Positions 42,561-54,081 of a stretch of DNA of 64,000 nt are shown here, one piece after another. The DNA lies in the NCBI GenBank assembly GCA_007922195.1, contig ML681989.1, positions 41,879,483 to 41,943,482 of the forward strand, given 5' to 3'. Source of the stretch: Podocnemis expansa. Taxonomy: Eukaryota; Chordata; Testudines; Podocnemididae. Under the pieces are notes generated by a model that searched no databases, was not told the origin of the DNA, and was given only the letters and a program-made list of their open reading frames with translations. A program made the position numbers and the translations under genes. The number at the start of each line of letters is the position of its first letter. The first letter of the stretch is position 1.

Positions 42561-45500
42561 AAAACCCTAAAAACCCCAAATCTAAACCATTAAAAATGGT
42601 TAGAAAAAATGTTAGAAAAGGTTAGAAAAAGCTTCTAGATCAGCCACAATTGATGCAGAATTTTTGTGTTGTTTTTTTTTCAACTGGTTGTGCCTACCAG
42701 TGCACAAAACCAATCCTCCTAAATGTATTACTTTATCAGGGGAATCTTTCGAAGGTTCAGGGTAAATGCGTCATCTTCCCATATGTAAAAGAGTTGAAAG
42801 CAATACCCTACAGTAAATACTAACCTAATATTGTCATCTTCCATTATCTTTTTCAAGATGTATATGTACTATAGATGTTTCCTTAATTTCAATAATAAAA
42901 TGTGGAGGAGTCAGTGGAAAAGGTAGATCTAAGTTTGATTCAGGATATGGGTTTAAGAAGAAAACACTGAACACATCATTGTTCCTTCATGTCAGCTCAG
43001 TGTAAAGGCCGTTCACAAAGCATATTTCCAGCATTAAAAGCATTGTTCTGAAATTCTAACAATGCTTTTACTTATGCATGGACCAAAATTAAATCTGAAT
43101 TAAAGCTTTATTGGTTAACAAAGCGGAATATTGCATCAGTAGTATGGGGAAAACAGAAGTTTATTAGTTCTTTCCTTTCCAGTCATATCTCTGCTGTATG
43201 AACTCCTATCTGACATTATAGAGACACAGCCATAAATTGCTACCACAAACCAGAAATATGTAAAACTAAATTACTGTGAGCAAATAAGGACACTAGTGAA
43301 CACAAGTTTCAGTTGCCTATTTTATTATTTTCCTGGATCACATGCTTCCTCTTTTTCCTTTCTCTCCACATCTCTTTAATTGGCTTGCTATTTATTTTGA
43401 GTTTTCCAGTAATTTCTCCTTTGAAACAAAATGTTTCTTTCAATATTCAAAACATATCAGCGAAAAGCATTGAAATATTCTCTATTTGCTAGAACTTTCA
43501 CTTCAGTAATTGCTCAACTTTCTTGTCCAACTGCAGATGGATGGTCCTGCTTGCCTTAAATTTCCCTCTTTAATGTTGATCTACACAGGAGCTATTGCAG
43601 TGACTGCTATCTTGGGGACCACTTTAGCTGACAGCATGAGTCTTTACAGCTTGAGCAATGCCCCCATTCTCTGACAATGCACCATTCAATGTGGTGAGTG
43701 GCATCAACTAACAACAGGGACTGAATCTTTAAAGCTGAAAAGCAAAGGTTTCCACAGCCTGAGGTAAAGAACCAGACTCAGTGGCTGGCAGCTATAACAG
43801 ATGTGCATCATCTGTTGATCAAGGGTATGTAAATTATAAAGATTAGTGGGTTATGCTAACACAAATTTTCTCTCAACCTATGGATCATTTGTAGTCATGA
43901 AAAAGCCTGAGTCCATGTTTCAGCTAAGCACTTAATCATATACTTAAATTTCTCTGCACTAGCAACTATCAAACATAACAAGAAAAAAAAAAAGAACATG
44001 CAGAGAACTTGCTGGAAAAAAAACAAAAGTTTGTGAAATCAGTAAACATATGCATCATATTTGTAAAGGCAGAAAGAATCTGTAACGGATAACTTCATGA
44101 CCACACCTGAAAATATGTTGTCATATGTCAAAGAGAAACCGGAAAGACACGGGGTAAACCCTAATTCTGCAACTTGTTGCATGAAAGCAAACCTTTGTGC
44201 CTGCATATACGAAGTTACAGTATCAGGGCCAAAAAGGTAAGTTAAGATGTCTGCTTAAGGAAGCAAACTTAGAAACAAAGCTCCTGAAACTAACTAACTA
44301 TTCACCACTCTCTCAGAATCTCTCATGCTGAGGAAGGACTACTGAGATTGTGATGGTGAGTTGGTTCCAACAACATCTGGATTGCTCATTTCTTCTTGAT
44401 CCCAGTCAATTTGGACATAAACCTATAGAGGTCAAGTGGAGATTGCACTGTGATGACTTAATAGCCATTTGCATTACTTTTTTTTTCAAATTTTTCAGCC
44501 ACCTTTGATACTACTGAGGTGCTTCTGATGTGCCTGCTGACCATGTTACTACATTCAGGCTTTTTTCATTTTTTGAGTGCCCCTGTTTCTCTCTTTTGGA
44601 GAGATTCCCAAGATCAGTAATTTTGCATGTGTTTTCTCTGAGCAGAGGACTGCATATAACATTTTTTTTTTAAAATGAAGGACATTTTGAGCTTTGGAGT
44701 TTACTAAGAACCTCAAAGCCTAAACTAATGCTATTTCTTTTCCTAAGTTTTTGAGAAGAGTAAAATAGTAAGTGGAAGATAAGAGTGATAAGCTGTTGGG
44801 GTGATGAGAGTTTATATTTCATTTAGTTTAGTCCAAATAAATAAACAAATCTGTGGAAGAAAGTGGCCCATAAAGTGCTGTTCCTTTCTGTAAAGTGACC
44901 AATGGAGAAATGGAACTGTCTTGTACAACATTCCTACTCTACATATGTATTCATTGTTGCTTTTGCTGATGTTGCTAATTAAAATATGTTTTTGCTATTC
45001 TTTACCTTCTCTTAACACTGCAAAGTCAATACAGCTCAAACAGAATGAGCTGGATTCTACTGCAGTGTATGTTATAAACAACAGAATTAACTCCCAGGTA
45101 AGAATCTTCTAGATGAACACAGCTTAACTTTCAGACTCAAGGGTGAATTTATGGGGCTGGTAGTTCAAAGACCATATTTTTAACTGAAACTTAGGAATAT
45201 TTGATCTGTCAGTATTTGACAGACAACACAGGACTATGTAATGCCATTTTTACAGTCACTTTTAGGATAGAATTATAGTTCAATAGTGCTATTGGTTCAA
45301 ATAATAGAAATAGCTGGAACTGGATTGATTGTGTGAGTGACAGTGCTTGATTAAACAGAAACTACAATCAAGTTTTGGAGACCGTCAGCTCATGTGGTCT
45401 GGTTTTGTTTTTTTACTGCTTGTCTACAATTTGTAGTGTAGATGTTCATGAATACTGGTGACTCAATAGAACACATGCATAATCTATAGCTGCACATCTT

Positions 45501-46262
45501 ATTGAAATAATTTCTCATGCATTTGAAAATATTTGAAAGGATGAATTCATGACCAGGAAGTATAATAGAAGTTTTCTGATCATGCAGACTATTGTTTTTC
45601 CAGAGTGGCAATTAACCCAACTTTGTCACTTAATTATGAGATCATATTAATCTTGTGCGGTTTAATGAGTTTAGTATGAGGCTTATACAATTGCTGTCCA
45701 TAGGTTTAATAAACGTTTTCTTATAATATTTACTTTTTATTGAGTAAAATATGCATTTTTGAGTGGCACATTATCTCTGCATCCCTTGGTATTTTCTGCA
45801 GTAATTTGGAGAGCATGTGCTGATGACAACAGAACTGATCAACAAGACACTCATTATATTAACAGATGTTTTTATTTTCCCATAGCAGTAGGAGCTTTAT
45901 GGGCCATTGTTTTCCTTTTTTTCCCAGTAGGCCATACCAATATGGGCATAATTTAAAATCTGGATGTTCTGTTATAGGTCCAAAGAAGCTCTATGACCAA
46001 AGTTGAAGGTATGCAAACTGTGTTCCTCAGAGATACTAGTTAGGACAATTTTTATAAGTTCAGTAAACTTATGAAGTGACTAATGTGGTTGAAAAGGAAT
46101 TCATTCATGATAAAATATATTTAATCTTTCTCCCCTTGAACAAAAAAAAATAAGTGTATATACATGTAAATGTACATACTCTGTAAGTCACACCAAGTGT
46201 CTGAAAGCCAAAAAACAAAATAATATTAAGCCGGTAGAGATTCCTCCCTCCTCCCCCTAAAG
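42561..46262. other. 3.7-kb AT-rich non-coding stretch
   Basis: No gene or firm repeat recognised. A 63-codon frame at 44921-45112 is followed by a donor-like CAGGTAAGA (45094-45102), but the protein has no recognisable family and the surrounding words resemble an interspersed repeat. Confidence 0.4.
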
Positions 46263-46495
46263 GAATTTTACTCATAGACTTTCAGGTCAGAAGGGACTAA
46301 TATGATCATCTAGTCTGAACTCCTGTACAATGCACAACACAAAATCTCACCCACTCACTACTGTAATAAATTTCTAACCTATGACTGAGTTATTAAAGTC
46401 CTCAAACTGAGATTTAAAGACTTAAAGCACAGAGAATCCACTAGCAAGTGAGTCATGCTCGTGCCCCATGCTACCAAGGAAGGTGGAAAAGTTTG
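46263..46495 (-). mobile_element. CR1 LINE 3' end, minus strand
   Basis: CATAGACTTTCAGGTCAGAA followed by GGGACTAATATGATCATCTA, CTGAACTCCTGTACAATGCA, CACAAAATCTCACCCACTCA, and AGAGAATCCACTAGCAAGTG follows the reverse complement of a turtle CR1 3' end that I know. It stops at about 46495, where a TTTG microsatellite and another insertion begin. Confidence 0.8.
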
Positions 46496-46509
46496 TTTGT
46501 TTGTTTGTT

Positions 46510-47170
46510 GTGTCAAGTTCACTGGCACAAAACAGTCGCATACTGAAGGGGATGGGGAGTGGACAGGCCCCTGGGAGCTGGGCTGCAGAGGAACACTGGG
46601 CTGGCCCTTCACAAGGTGCAGAAGAGGGGACACACACGTGGCACAGAGGGGTGCAGAGTCTCCCGTGCTCCTCCTATCTCGTGGAAGGCCACCCTGGCAC
46701 CTTCCCCAACTATATGTGTTGGGGGGGGGTAGTGTTGTGAGGCCTCCCTGTCTGAGCTGGGAGGGTAAGTGCTGGGGGAGGGAAGACTGGGCCAGGTCAG
46801 CCCTTTATGGAGGATGGGGGTGCAGGAGAAAATCTCACCTGCAAGCCTCCTGAAAAACTGACCCAGTCTCCCTCATTTCCCTCGCCTGGTGGAAGTGGAA
46901 GGGGTGAGGCTGCCCTGCTTCAGGTAGGGTCAGGCTGTGGGGTGCTGCAGCTGGAGAGGCACATGCTGCACAGCATGCTGGTAAGTTCAGGGGAGCATTT
47001 GAACCCCCATCTCCTGCCCTCCCCCCATACAGATTCCCCCTTCCCAGCATAGCTGGAGGATGAGGCTGGGATCTCTCTTGCCCTTCACAGGATGCATGTG
47101 TGGGAGGGTTAGGTAGCTGCAAATACACACTTGGCCCTTGGGCTCTGGACACCATTGATATGACACTAGT
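46510..47170. mobile_element. GC-rich element of uncertain class inserted beside CR1
   Basis: The left end (GTGTCAAGTTCACTGGCAC, from about 46511) and the complement of the right end (AGTGTCATATCAATGGTGTCC, to about 47168) resemble each other, suggesting terminal inverted repeats. The interior is GC-rich. No clear target duplication was identified, and a four-unit TTTG run precedes the left end. Open frames of up to 132 codons on both strands have no recognisable domain. Confidence 0.45.
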
Positions 47171-47459
47171 ACAAAAACATTCATTATCAACTGTTTCTCA
47201 GCTTGTCAGGTACAGACTAACTCTGGTGAAGCCTTGCTGATGCACTTGGTCGGTTCACGTTTTTGCCTGTTTATTCCCAAAACTCTAAAGTGTTTCCCTC
47301 TGTCCTCTTTGGTAAATTAGGATGGAAAACCTCACCTGGTTGTAGCTAAATTCTGCTTTTGCCAGCTCAACAGTGAAATAAGCCTGAGATGTTCTAGTAC
47401 TTCTGGTACACATTAAATGGATTAAAAGATGGCTAACTTCTATCAGTAGGCCTCAAAAT
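47171..47459. other. short non-coding stretch
   Basis: Nothing recognised; it lies between the previous element and CR1 RT remnants. Confidence 0.35.
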
Positions 47460-48290
47460 GGTATCAATGGGGAATCATCACCTGGGTATGCTTCTACTGG
47501 TGTCTCTCAGGGATCAAGTCTTGGACCTATGCTATCAAACATTTCCATTACTGACTTGAAAGAAAACCTCACTGATTAGTGAAGAGGGCATATTACTGAT
47601 TCAGAGCAAATCTGGATCACTTGGAAAAGTGAGCACAAGCAAATAATATGCATTCTAATATGGCCAAATATAAACATAAGCATCTAAGGACAAAGAATAT
47701 AAGTCATACTTTTAGGATGAAGGATTCCATTCTGGGAAGCAGTGACTCTGAAAATATATGTGGGGAGTTCTGCTAGTTAAACATGAATTCCCAGTGTGAT
47801 ATTTTGGTCAACAGGGCTAAACTGATTCTTAGGTATATAAACAGGAAGTATCTACTTGAGTATGAGTAGAGAGGTTGTTTTACCACTGTACATGACAGTG
47901 GTGTGACAGCCGTTGGAATATTTTGTGCAGTTCTGTGTCCACAATTCAAGAAAGATGTTGAAAAATGAAAGAGAATTTAAAAGTAGCCACTTAAATAATT
48001 AAAGAATAAGTTAGACAAATTCAGAGTAGAAATAAGGTGCATAGATAGATAGATAGATAATATAATGTTTAGCAGTGAGAGTAATTAACCATTGGAACAA
48101 TACATTAAGGGTCATGATGGATTATCCACTGGCAATCTTTAAATTAAGAGTGAATGTCTTTCTAAAAGATATAAATTATTATTAGGAATTATTTTGAGGA
48201 AATTCTGTGGCCTATGTTATATGGGAAGTCAGACTAGTTGATTAAAGGAGCCCCATCTGGCCTGGGAATCTATGAGTCAATTGTTCTGAC
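47460..48290 (+). mobile_element. CR1 LINE, internally deleted, plus strand
   Basis: At 47499 the sequence encodes GVSQGSSLGPM, the CR1 RT motif GVPQGSxLGPxLF. The following FADD catalytic segment is missing through an internal deletion. LEYFVQFCVPQFKKD (about 47911-47957) corresponds to [15 protein letters not shown]. A further deletion removes the RRLRGDLI region, and decayed VINHWNN and FLKD pieces follow. The 3' end CTATGTTATATGGGAAGTCAG, ACTAGTTGAT, GGCCTGGGAATCTATGAGTC is the CR1 terminus. A four-unit ATAG microsatellite sits inside at 48042-48058. Many stops; inactive. Confidence 0.85.
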
Positions 48291-48417
48291 TGAACCCAGG
48301 AAGAGCAATGTGAACATTTAAAATAACAATGTATATTAAACTAAGAATATATTTAAAAAAAGAAGACAAAACTATCTTTCATATCAAAAGTAAAAAGGTT
48401 CAGTTCAAGATATGAGG

Positions 48418-48484
48418 TAAAATTTTCAAAAGCACTTAAGTCCTACTGAAAATCAATGGGACTTAAGTACTTTTGAAAATTTTA
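48418..48484. repeat. long near-perfect inverted repeat
   Basis: TAAAATTTTCAAAAGCACTT AAGTCC (48418-48443) is the complement of GGACTTAAGTACTTTTGAAA ATTTTA (48459-48484) with one mismatch, around a 15-bp loop. The 26-bp arms make it a strong hairpin. The word content suggests a dispersed foldback repeat, not a functional site. Confidence 0.9.
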
Positions 48485-50342
48485 ACCATGGTTCTAACTA
48501 GTCTGAATTCAGATCATCAACTTCAGCACAAACTTCAGCTAACCCACCGTTCTTGATTAGAAAGGAGACAGTGTCCTAGGTTACGAAATCAGTTACGGGC
48601 ATGTAATTCCGTTTATGAAATGGAGTTTTATCAGTGTATAATTTGGGAGAGAGACAGAGACCAGAATCAAGGCCTGCCCTATTTGGAAAATGTTGGTATC
48701 TCAGAGCATTGAGGAAAAATTTGATCTTTGTGATACGTTTTATTCTATTTTTTCAGACTTGATCAGTAGAGGAGGTTTAACAAAAGAAGTGTGTAACAAC
48801 TTTCCTTTAGATCAATAGTAATTTCTTGTATCACTTAATGTATCTGCATTTCTTTCAGAAAATGAGACAAGCAACATGGTGATTTTAGCATTCGTCGGAA
48901 ATGGAACCTAATTTAAAATATGAAAAATGTTGTTTAAAATAGCATACAGGAAACTGAAACTCTCTAAATAAGTTATCTTAAATGGGGGAAGGATATAGTG
49001 AACTTGCAGTAACATTTTCATCCCATTCTTCCACTGATGATTAGGAATGTCTCCTCCAGGGAGGAGACTAGACAATAAACCAATGTCAAGGAGACTAGCT
49101 GATAAACCAAGATATTTCTCATGTCTCCACTTCAGGAGCCAGAAGACAATTTTTTTTTGGAGTAGGGGGTGGAGGGTGTGTAGTTGCTTTCTTGTCCTGT
49201 GTGGCTGGGCCTCTTGTAATGACACTGCTTGCAAATCTGGAGCCTGCACAGTGTCACTTGATGGGCCTATCTGTGTACAGGAAGGGCCCTGCCCCATGAC
49301 CATTTGTCTCCCCCTGGCCCTATCTGGCCCTGACACTGCTGGAATCAGGTCCCTCTGATTTTCCCCCTTGCCCTGGGATTTCCTTTCCCAACCACACTAA
49401 TCTCAGGATCTATCTGCTTTCTGTTGAGACTCAGGAATCTAACTCCACGTGCTGGAAATTCAAGGCTCAGGCAGAGCCCTCATCCTGCTGTGTCTAAGCC
49501 TGCCTTCAGTGCTGCCAAGCAGAGATAGATTTGCAGGTGGTAAAATTCCCTCCCCCCCAATCTCTGCTTTTCCACAATGTCTCCTTGTTCCCTTGGATTA
49601 CTCCTACCATTTATTGGGATGGATCCTAGATGAACTAGATGCTTCTCTCAAGAATCCTAGGGGGGAGATACTCCACAGTGCAGAAGGGAAAGGAGGGTCA
49701 AGCTTATTATGACTCTGCAATTATTATGTTACCCAAGTCCTGTGGTTCTTCAGAGGAAGATTGGGGATGGGAGAGAAAATGCTAATGATAATGGCTGTAT
49801 CCCTCAGCCTGGTCCCTTGCTGTTCCCTAGTTTTCCCTTTTCTCCCATGGCAAAGCACAATGTGGGGGAAAGGAAACCCTGTGGATCAGCTCCCATGGGG
49901 TCAAATAAAGGGAGCATGATGCTATGAGGGTGATGCCTCCCTTTGCTTATGCAAGAGAGATTTTGTAGCTTCTGTCTGCAGAGGTGAAAGACAATTTCTG
50001 TATGATGATCTCCTGAAGGAGTATGTGTGGGTCATCAGAGGAGGCCTGGGCTGAATTGTTATGAGATGTGAGGGAAATGGTTCCCAATGTTTTCTTTGTG
50101 AGTGAAACTTGAGGATTCTGGAGGGGTTTTTTCTGGTTGTGTCTGAGCTCTGTATTGTAGATCTGTAAATGAAGCAGCGCTTAGCAGTGGAACGGTGATT
50201 GCATAGCACTGTGCAGAGGGCAAGTATATTTTCACTTCATTTTCATGCATCATTTACTCCTTGCTGCAGTGATTTTTGCATATCCATTAAGTTAATAACA
50301 TGTACATAGAGAAAGAAATAGAACAAGTGCTGTGTTTTTAAA
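48485..50342. other. 1.9-kb non-coding stretch
   Basis: No gene or firm repeat recognised. Between 49140 and 49950 the GC content is somewhat higher. Confidence 0.4.
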
Positions 50343-50465
50343 GGTAACTACAGCGCACCAAAACAAATAAGGAGTCCTGTGGCTCTTAAAGATTCACAAA
50401 TTTATTTAATGCATGAGATTTCATGGGAGAAAATCCCACTTTGTCATGAAGTAACATTTGAAATG
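50343..50465 (-). mobile_element. Penelope-type short repeat
   Basis: GGAGTCCTGTGGCTCTTAAA, then GATTCACAAATTTATTTAAT, GCATGAGATTTCATGGGAG and ATCCCACTTTGTCATGAAG. On the minus strand the boxes read ATGACAA and GAAA (at about 50431-50434), with a strong GTGGGATTTTCTCCCAT hairpin between them. The head is absent. Confidence 0.75.
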
Positions 50466-50911
50466 CTAACCACTGATTTCATTGCCTCTCTGCTCCATCA
50501 ATATCACAAAAGCACAGACCTTCCAGTCTGTGAAATACAAATGTTTTTGTCTGAAGCTCCTGTAGTGGCTAAAGTTGCTTCATGAAAGGGTGGTAGGCCT
50601 TGACCCCTCTAAGCTAAAGAGGAAAATCAAGGAGGAATAGATTCAGTCCCCAGTTTCTCTGGCTTCTGTCAATAAATTCCTGAGGCATGAGACCTTCTGC
50701 ACTGGAAAGCCAACCAGAGGGCAAATGAACAACATAATTATGAGCTTGTTTCATGATGAGGCTTGCAAATGTCTCTCTGCTTCAGAACAGAGAGGTATTA
50801 TTCAGAGACTGAGGTGTGACTGACACATCAGGGGATCTAAGAGAACACTTTAGATTGTTTTGATTTCTTCTATATAAATACCAGTCAAAGGAGAGGGGAA
50901 AAAAAATAAAG
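50466..50911. other. short non-coding stretch
   Basis: Nothing recognised. Confidence 0.35.
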
Positions 50912-51395
50912 ATGTAGACCAGGGGTAGACAACTTCCCGCACATGTGCTGACAGTGGCACCCGAGCCCATTCAAAGTGGCACATGACACCCTCTGCAGTG
51001 CCACAGAAATTGCTACTCCTGCCACCAAAAGCCCCTCTGAGCAGTTTCCTTCAGGTGCATCTGGGACACAGGGGGTCCCATCACGCCTATGCCTCCATGT
51101 GACACAGAAAAAAGCTGCCCAAAGTGGCTCATCTGTGTTGTGTGATGCTCCCACTCTGGGCAGCTTCTTTCTGCAGCATGCCTGGGAGCCCTGTCCCCAG
51201 GCATACCACCAACAAGAGCCACTCTGGGTGACATCTATCCATGGGAAAAGTGCTCCCACTCCGGCCGTGACCACTGCTGAATTTTCATGTAGCTGCCACA
51301 TTTTTTCAGCAGAGGAGGCCACCAGCGCTCGCTGGGGGTTGAGGAGGAAGGACTGGCACAGGGGTCAGCAAAGGTTGCCTACCCCTGATGTGGAC
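50912..51395. mobile_element. hAT-type element (CAGGGGTAGACAAC family), 468 bp
   Basis: The ends are CAGGGGTAGACAAC (50920) and GGTTGCCTACCCCTG (to 51387). Flanking octamers ATGTAGAC (50912-50919) and ATGTGGAC (51388-51395) match at 7 of 8. The left part has GTGCTGACAGTGGCACCCGA, a word typical of Charlie-type hAT derivatives. The 145- and 143-codon frames across it are non-coding by-products. Confidence 0.85.
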
Positions 51396-51899
51396 CAAAA
51401 TTATTAAAAAGCTTCAATAAGGGGAGAGAATAAGGAAGCTTCATTGTCTACTTCTGCAACTTTTTTTTTAAGTCTTAGTCCTGCCTGTAAATTGATTGGC
51501 ATGTTTATGATTATATAATTTTGATTAAGGGGAAGAGAAAAAGGAGTGGGTGAGAACAGAAAAGGAAGAACTTACATCTGCCAGAACTTCTAAGATTGCA
51601 AATTCTTGGGAACAAGGACCATCTTGTTTCCAGATATACAATGTCACTGACCACAAAAGTCCACAACCACTGCAAGGACCTCTGGGTGCTGTTTTAATAC
51701 TTCTACAAGTAATAAAAAGAAGTGCACATAGATTTGAATCTTCAAATGCACCCTCCCAAGGGAAAATGCTTTGAAGGAACAAGCACCCAGTAGTGGGTAA
51801 ATCAAGATGTATTTATTCAACTCTAATAATAGTTCTGGGTGATGTTCTCAAACATAGCTGCAGTGCTAAGAAGTGAGCAGCACTGTCTGCTCACTTACC
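51396..51899. other. non-coding stretch
   Basis: AT-rich; nothing recognised. Confidence 0.4.
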
Positions 51900-52424
51900 T
51901 TCCAGAGGAGTGGCTCCCAACCTTTTCAAGGTTGGGAACCCCTTTTTAAAAGCAAAAGTTTGTGGCCCCTTGACTGCAGCTGGTATAAAGCCCCCACTGG
52001 GAAGCAATGCCACAACGGAGCAGCAGAGCCCCTGCCAGGGGAATCCAGCCCCTGCCACTCCAGCAGTCCCCCCACCATGGGAGTGCGGCCCCCACTGCTC
52101 TGGTGGTGCTGCCAGGATCTGGAAGTCACCAGGGAGCAGGGCCGCCATGGGCCCCAGCCCCTGCTGGGGAGGAGAGCCACAGCAGCCATGGCCAGCCAGC
52201 CTTTTGTCCCCTTCTGCACCCCTCCTTCCCAATGTTACCTGCAGCAGCAGATACAGACTGGTCTGCTGCATGCTTCTCCCACCCTATACAGCCCACATGT
52301 TTGGGCTGTGGGCAGGAGATTTTAAATGGGCCCAACTCCTGGCAGTGTCTGTGGACCTCTTGCAGTACCTCTGTGGCCTCCCAGGGGTCCATGGACCACA
52401 GGCTGAGAACCACTTTTTCTAGAA
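51900..52424. mobile_element. hAT-type element (TTCCCAACC family), about 508 bp
   Basis: The left end is GTGGCTCCCAACC (from about 51908) and the right end is CAGGCTGAGAACCACT (to about 52416). Flanks TTCCAGAG and TTCTAGAA agree at 6 of 8. The right end shares GGGGTCCATGGACCACAGG with the element ending at 27458, so this is the same family as 24900-25622 and 26846-27458. Open frames of up to 170 codons on both strands reflect GC-rich content. Confidence 0.8.
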
Positions 52425-53005
52425 CTTTGGCTTAGATCATGTTTTTTACACTTCTAATGTCAATTTGCTTTACTCATACTAGCCATGTGACAGTCACAGC
52501 AAACAGTGTTTGTGTCTGATGATGTTGCTGTTACCCTCAGTGCAGGGGAACCACACCTATGAGCATTCCTGTTAGAAATGTCTTCTTTTCAGAAGTTAGA
52601 GGTTTACTTCAAGAATTCAGGCTGCTACTTGATATAGATGGTCTCACTTCAGGTAATTTCTTAAAATACCATTTTCAAAAACAAACATCCACCTAGATGA
52701 GGCTATTTTAAGCTTTTTTCCCCCCAAATCACTTTAGAAGTACATGGTATCTTGCATAAATATAACTAAAAAAGAATATGTGAGGTGCAGTTAACCTGTA
52801 CTCAGAAGTTTATAGTTCCTTTTACTGTGAAAGGAAAATTTTGATTAAAAAATGTTTACATGTTCAAATTTTACATGCAGATAGCACATTTCAAGTAAAA
52901 ATCCTTTTGAAATTTACTAGATATACAGCTAAATGACTTGTGATATTATCCCATCAGATCAATTAGCTAAGCAAAAGCAGGATAAGCTACAAGATGGGTG
53001 GCTAT
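52425..53005. other. non-coding stretch
   Basis: AT-rich; nothing recognised. Confidence 0.4.
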
Positions 53006-53358
53006 TTCTATGGGAGGGGTCTGCAACCTATGACTCCAGAGCTAGATGCTGCTCTTTGGCTGCCTCCCTGCAGCTCCTGGTTCCAGGTCCACCCCTGCAA
53101 CCTGGAGTCCCTATAGCCATCCTGCTCCTGAGTCCAGCCCCCCAAACCCTGACCATTAGGGGACCCCGCAAGGGCCTTGCTCCTGGTTCCAGGCTCTGTC
53201 CCACCACCTGAGGAACCTGTGACAGCTGCCCTGGCCCAGCCACCCTGATCATCTACCAGGAGGTTACACCCATTGCAGCTCTCAAAACACTTGGTTATTG
53301 AAGGAATTTTTAAAAATGGTTCTTCGTATCTTTTGGCTTGCCAATCCCTGTTCTATGG
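53006..53358. mobile_element. hAT-type element with perfect 8-bp target duplication
   Basis: Ends are GAGGGGTCTGCAACC (53014) and GGCTTGCCAATCCCTG (to 53350). TTCTATGG occurs on both sides (53006-53013, 53351-53358) without a mismatch. It is 337 bp and of the same family as 20773-21058. Non-coding. Confidence 0.9.
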
Positions 53359-54081
53359 CATGCAGGCAGAGACGGCTTTTGGGGTAAGTGAAGCAGGTGG
53401 TGGCCTAGGGCCCCCAAACTGTGAGGGGGCCCCATAGCTGCCCCCTGCTTCACTTACCTGTGCACTCATGGGGCGGTGGGGAAGCGGAGGGCAGCAGACC
53501 ACCAGGTCCAAAATCTTTGCTGCCCGCCTGCCAGACCAGCTTCTCTCAAGTGGGGGCGGAGTGGTGCTCCGGCCTACTCCCAGCTGGCCGTGCCTGCCCG
53601 GGGGGAGGGAGGAGAGTGGCTGGCGTGGACCTGCAGCTTGCTGTGAGTGGGGCCCCCTGGAGCGGCCGACTCCAAAGAGTTCGGGCCACTTCCAGGCCTG
53701 GGGTGGCCAGGGGGAAAGCGGCACATACTCTTCTGAGTGGGCTGCTCCCAGGGGCCCCACTCACAGCAAGCCGCAGCACCACGCCAGCGGCTCTCCTCCC
53801 TCCCCTGGGTAGGCGTGGCCGGCTGGGAGTAGGCAGGAAGTGCTGCTTCACCACTGCTGGAGAGAGGCCAGTCTGGCTAGTACACTGGCTAGTGAGCACC
53901 AAAGCTTTTGGACCTGGTGGTCTGCAACCTTTGCTTCTCCCCTGCCCCCCATGGGGCGGCAGTTAGGGCGGCAATGGGGGCCCAGAGCCGTGGTGAGGGT
54001 GGCTTTGGGGGCCCATAGGGGGCCCCATAAAGGGCCTTCACCTAAGGTCCCCAATTGCCAAAGGCCGCCTCTGTATGCAGG
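53359..54081. mobile_element. hAT-type element abutting the previous one (CAGAGGCGGC family), 707 bp
   Basis: The ends are CAGAGACGGCTTTTGG (53367) and CCAAAGGCCGCCTCTG (to 54073). Target duplications CATGCAGG (53359-53366) and TATGCAGG (54074-54081) match at 7 of 8. The left duplication begins at the base after the neighbour's right duplication ends. Near the left end are GTAAGTGAAGCAGGTGGTGG and GGGCCCC words. The interior contains an inverted pair of about 110 bp (53565-53680 and 53745-53850, sharing AGCTGGCCGTGCCTGCCCGG-type and AGTGGGGCCCCTGG-type words). GC-rich; frames of up to 181 codons are artefacts. Confidence 0.85.

Noticed and set aside
42308..42625. A repeat-rich Thr-Asn-Gln-Pro protein on the plus strand, and a Trp-Leu-Val-Gly protein on the minus strand
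   Set aside because: Both are translations of the AACC microsatellite and its gap, not genes.
44921..45112. A 63-codon frame with a hydrophobic N-terminus followed by a donor-like CAGGTAAGA
   Set aside because: It looked like a signal-peptide exon, but the distal part resembles a dispersed repeat, and no acceptor, partner exon or family is visible.
52007..52435. Overlapping frames of 95-170 codons on both strands
   Set aside because: They fall inside a GC-rich hAT-type element with terminal repeats and a target duplication; many frames are open only because stop codons are rare in GC-rich DNA.
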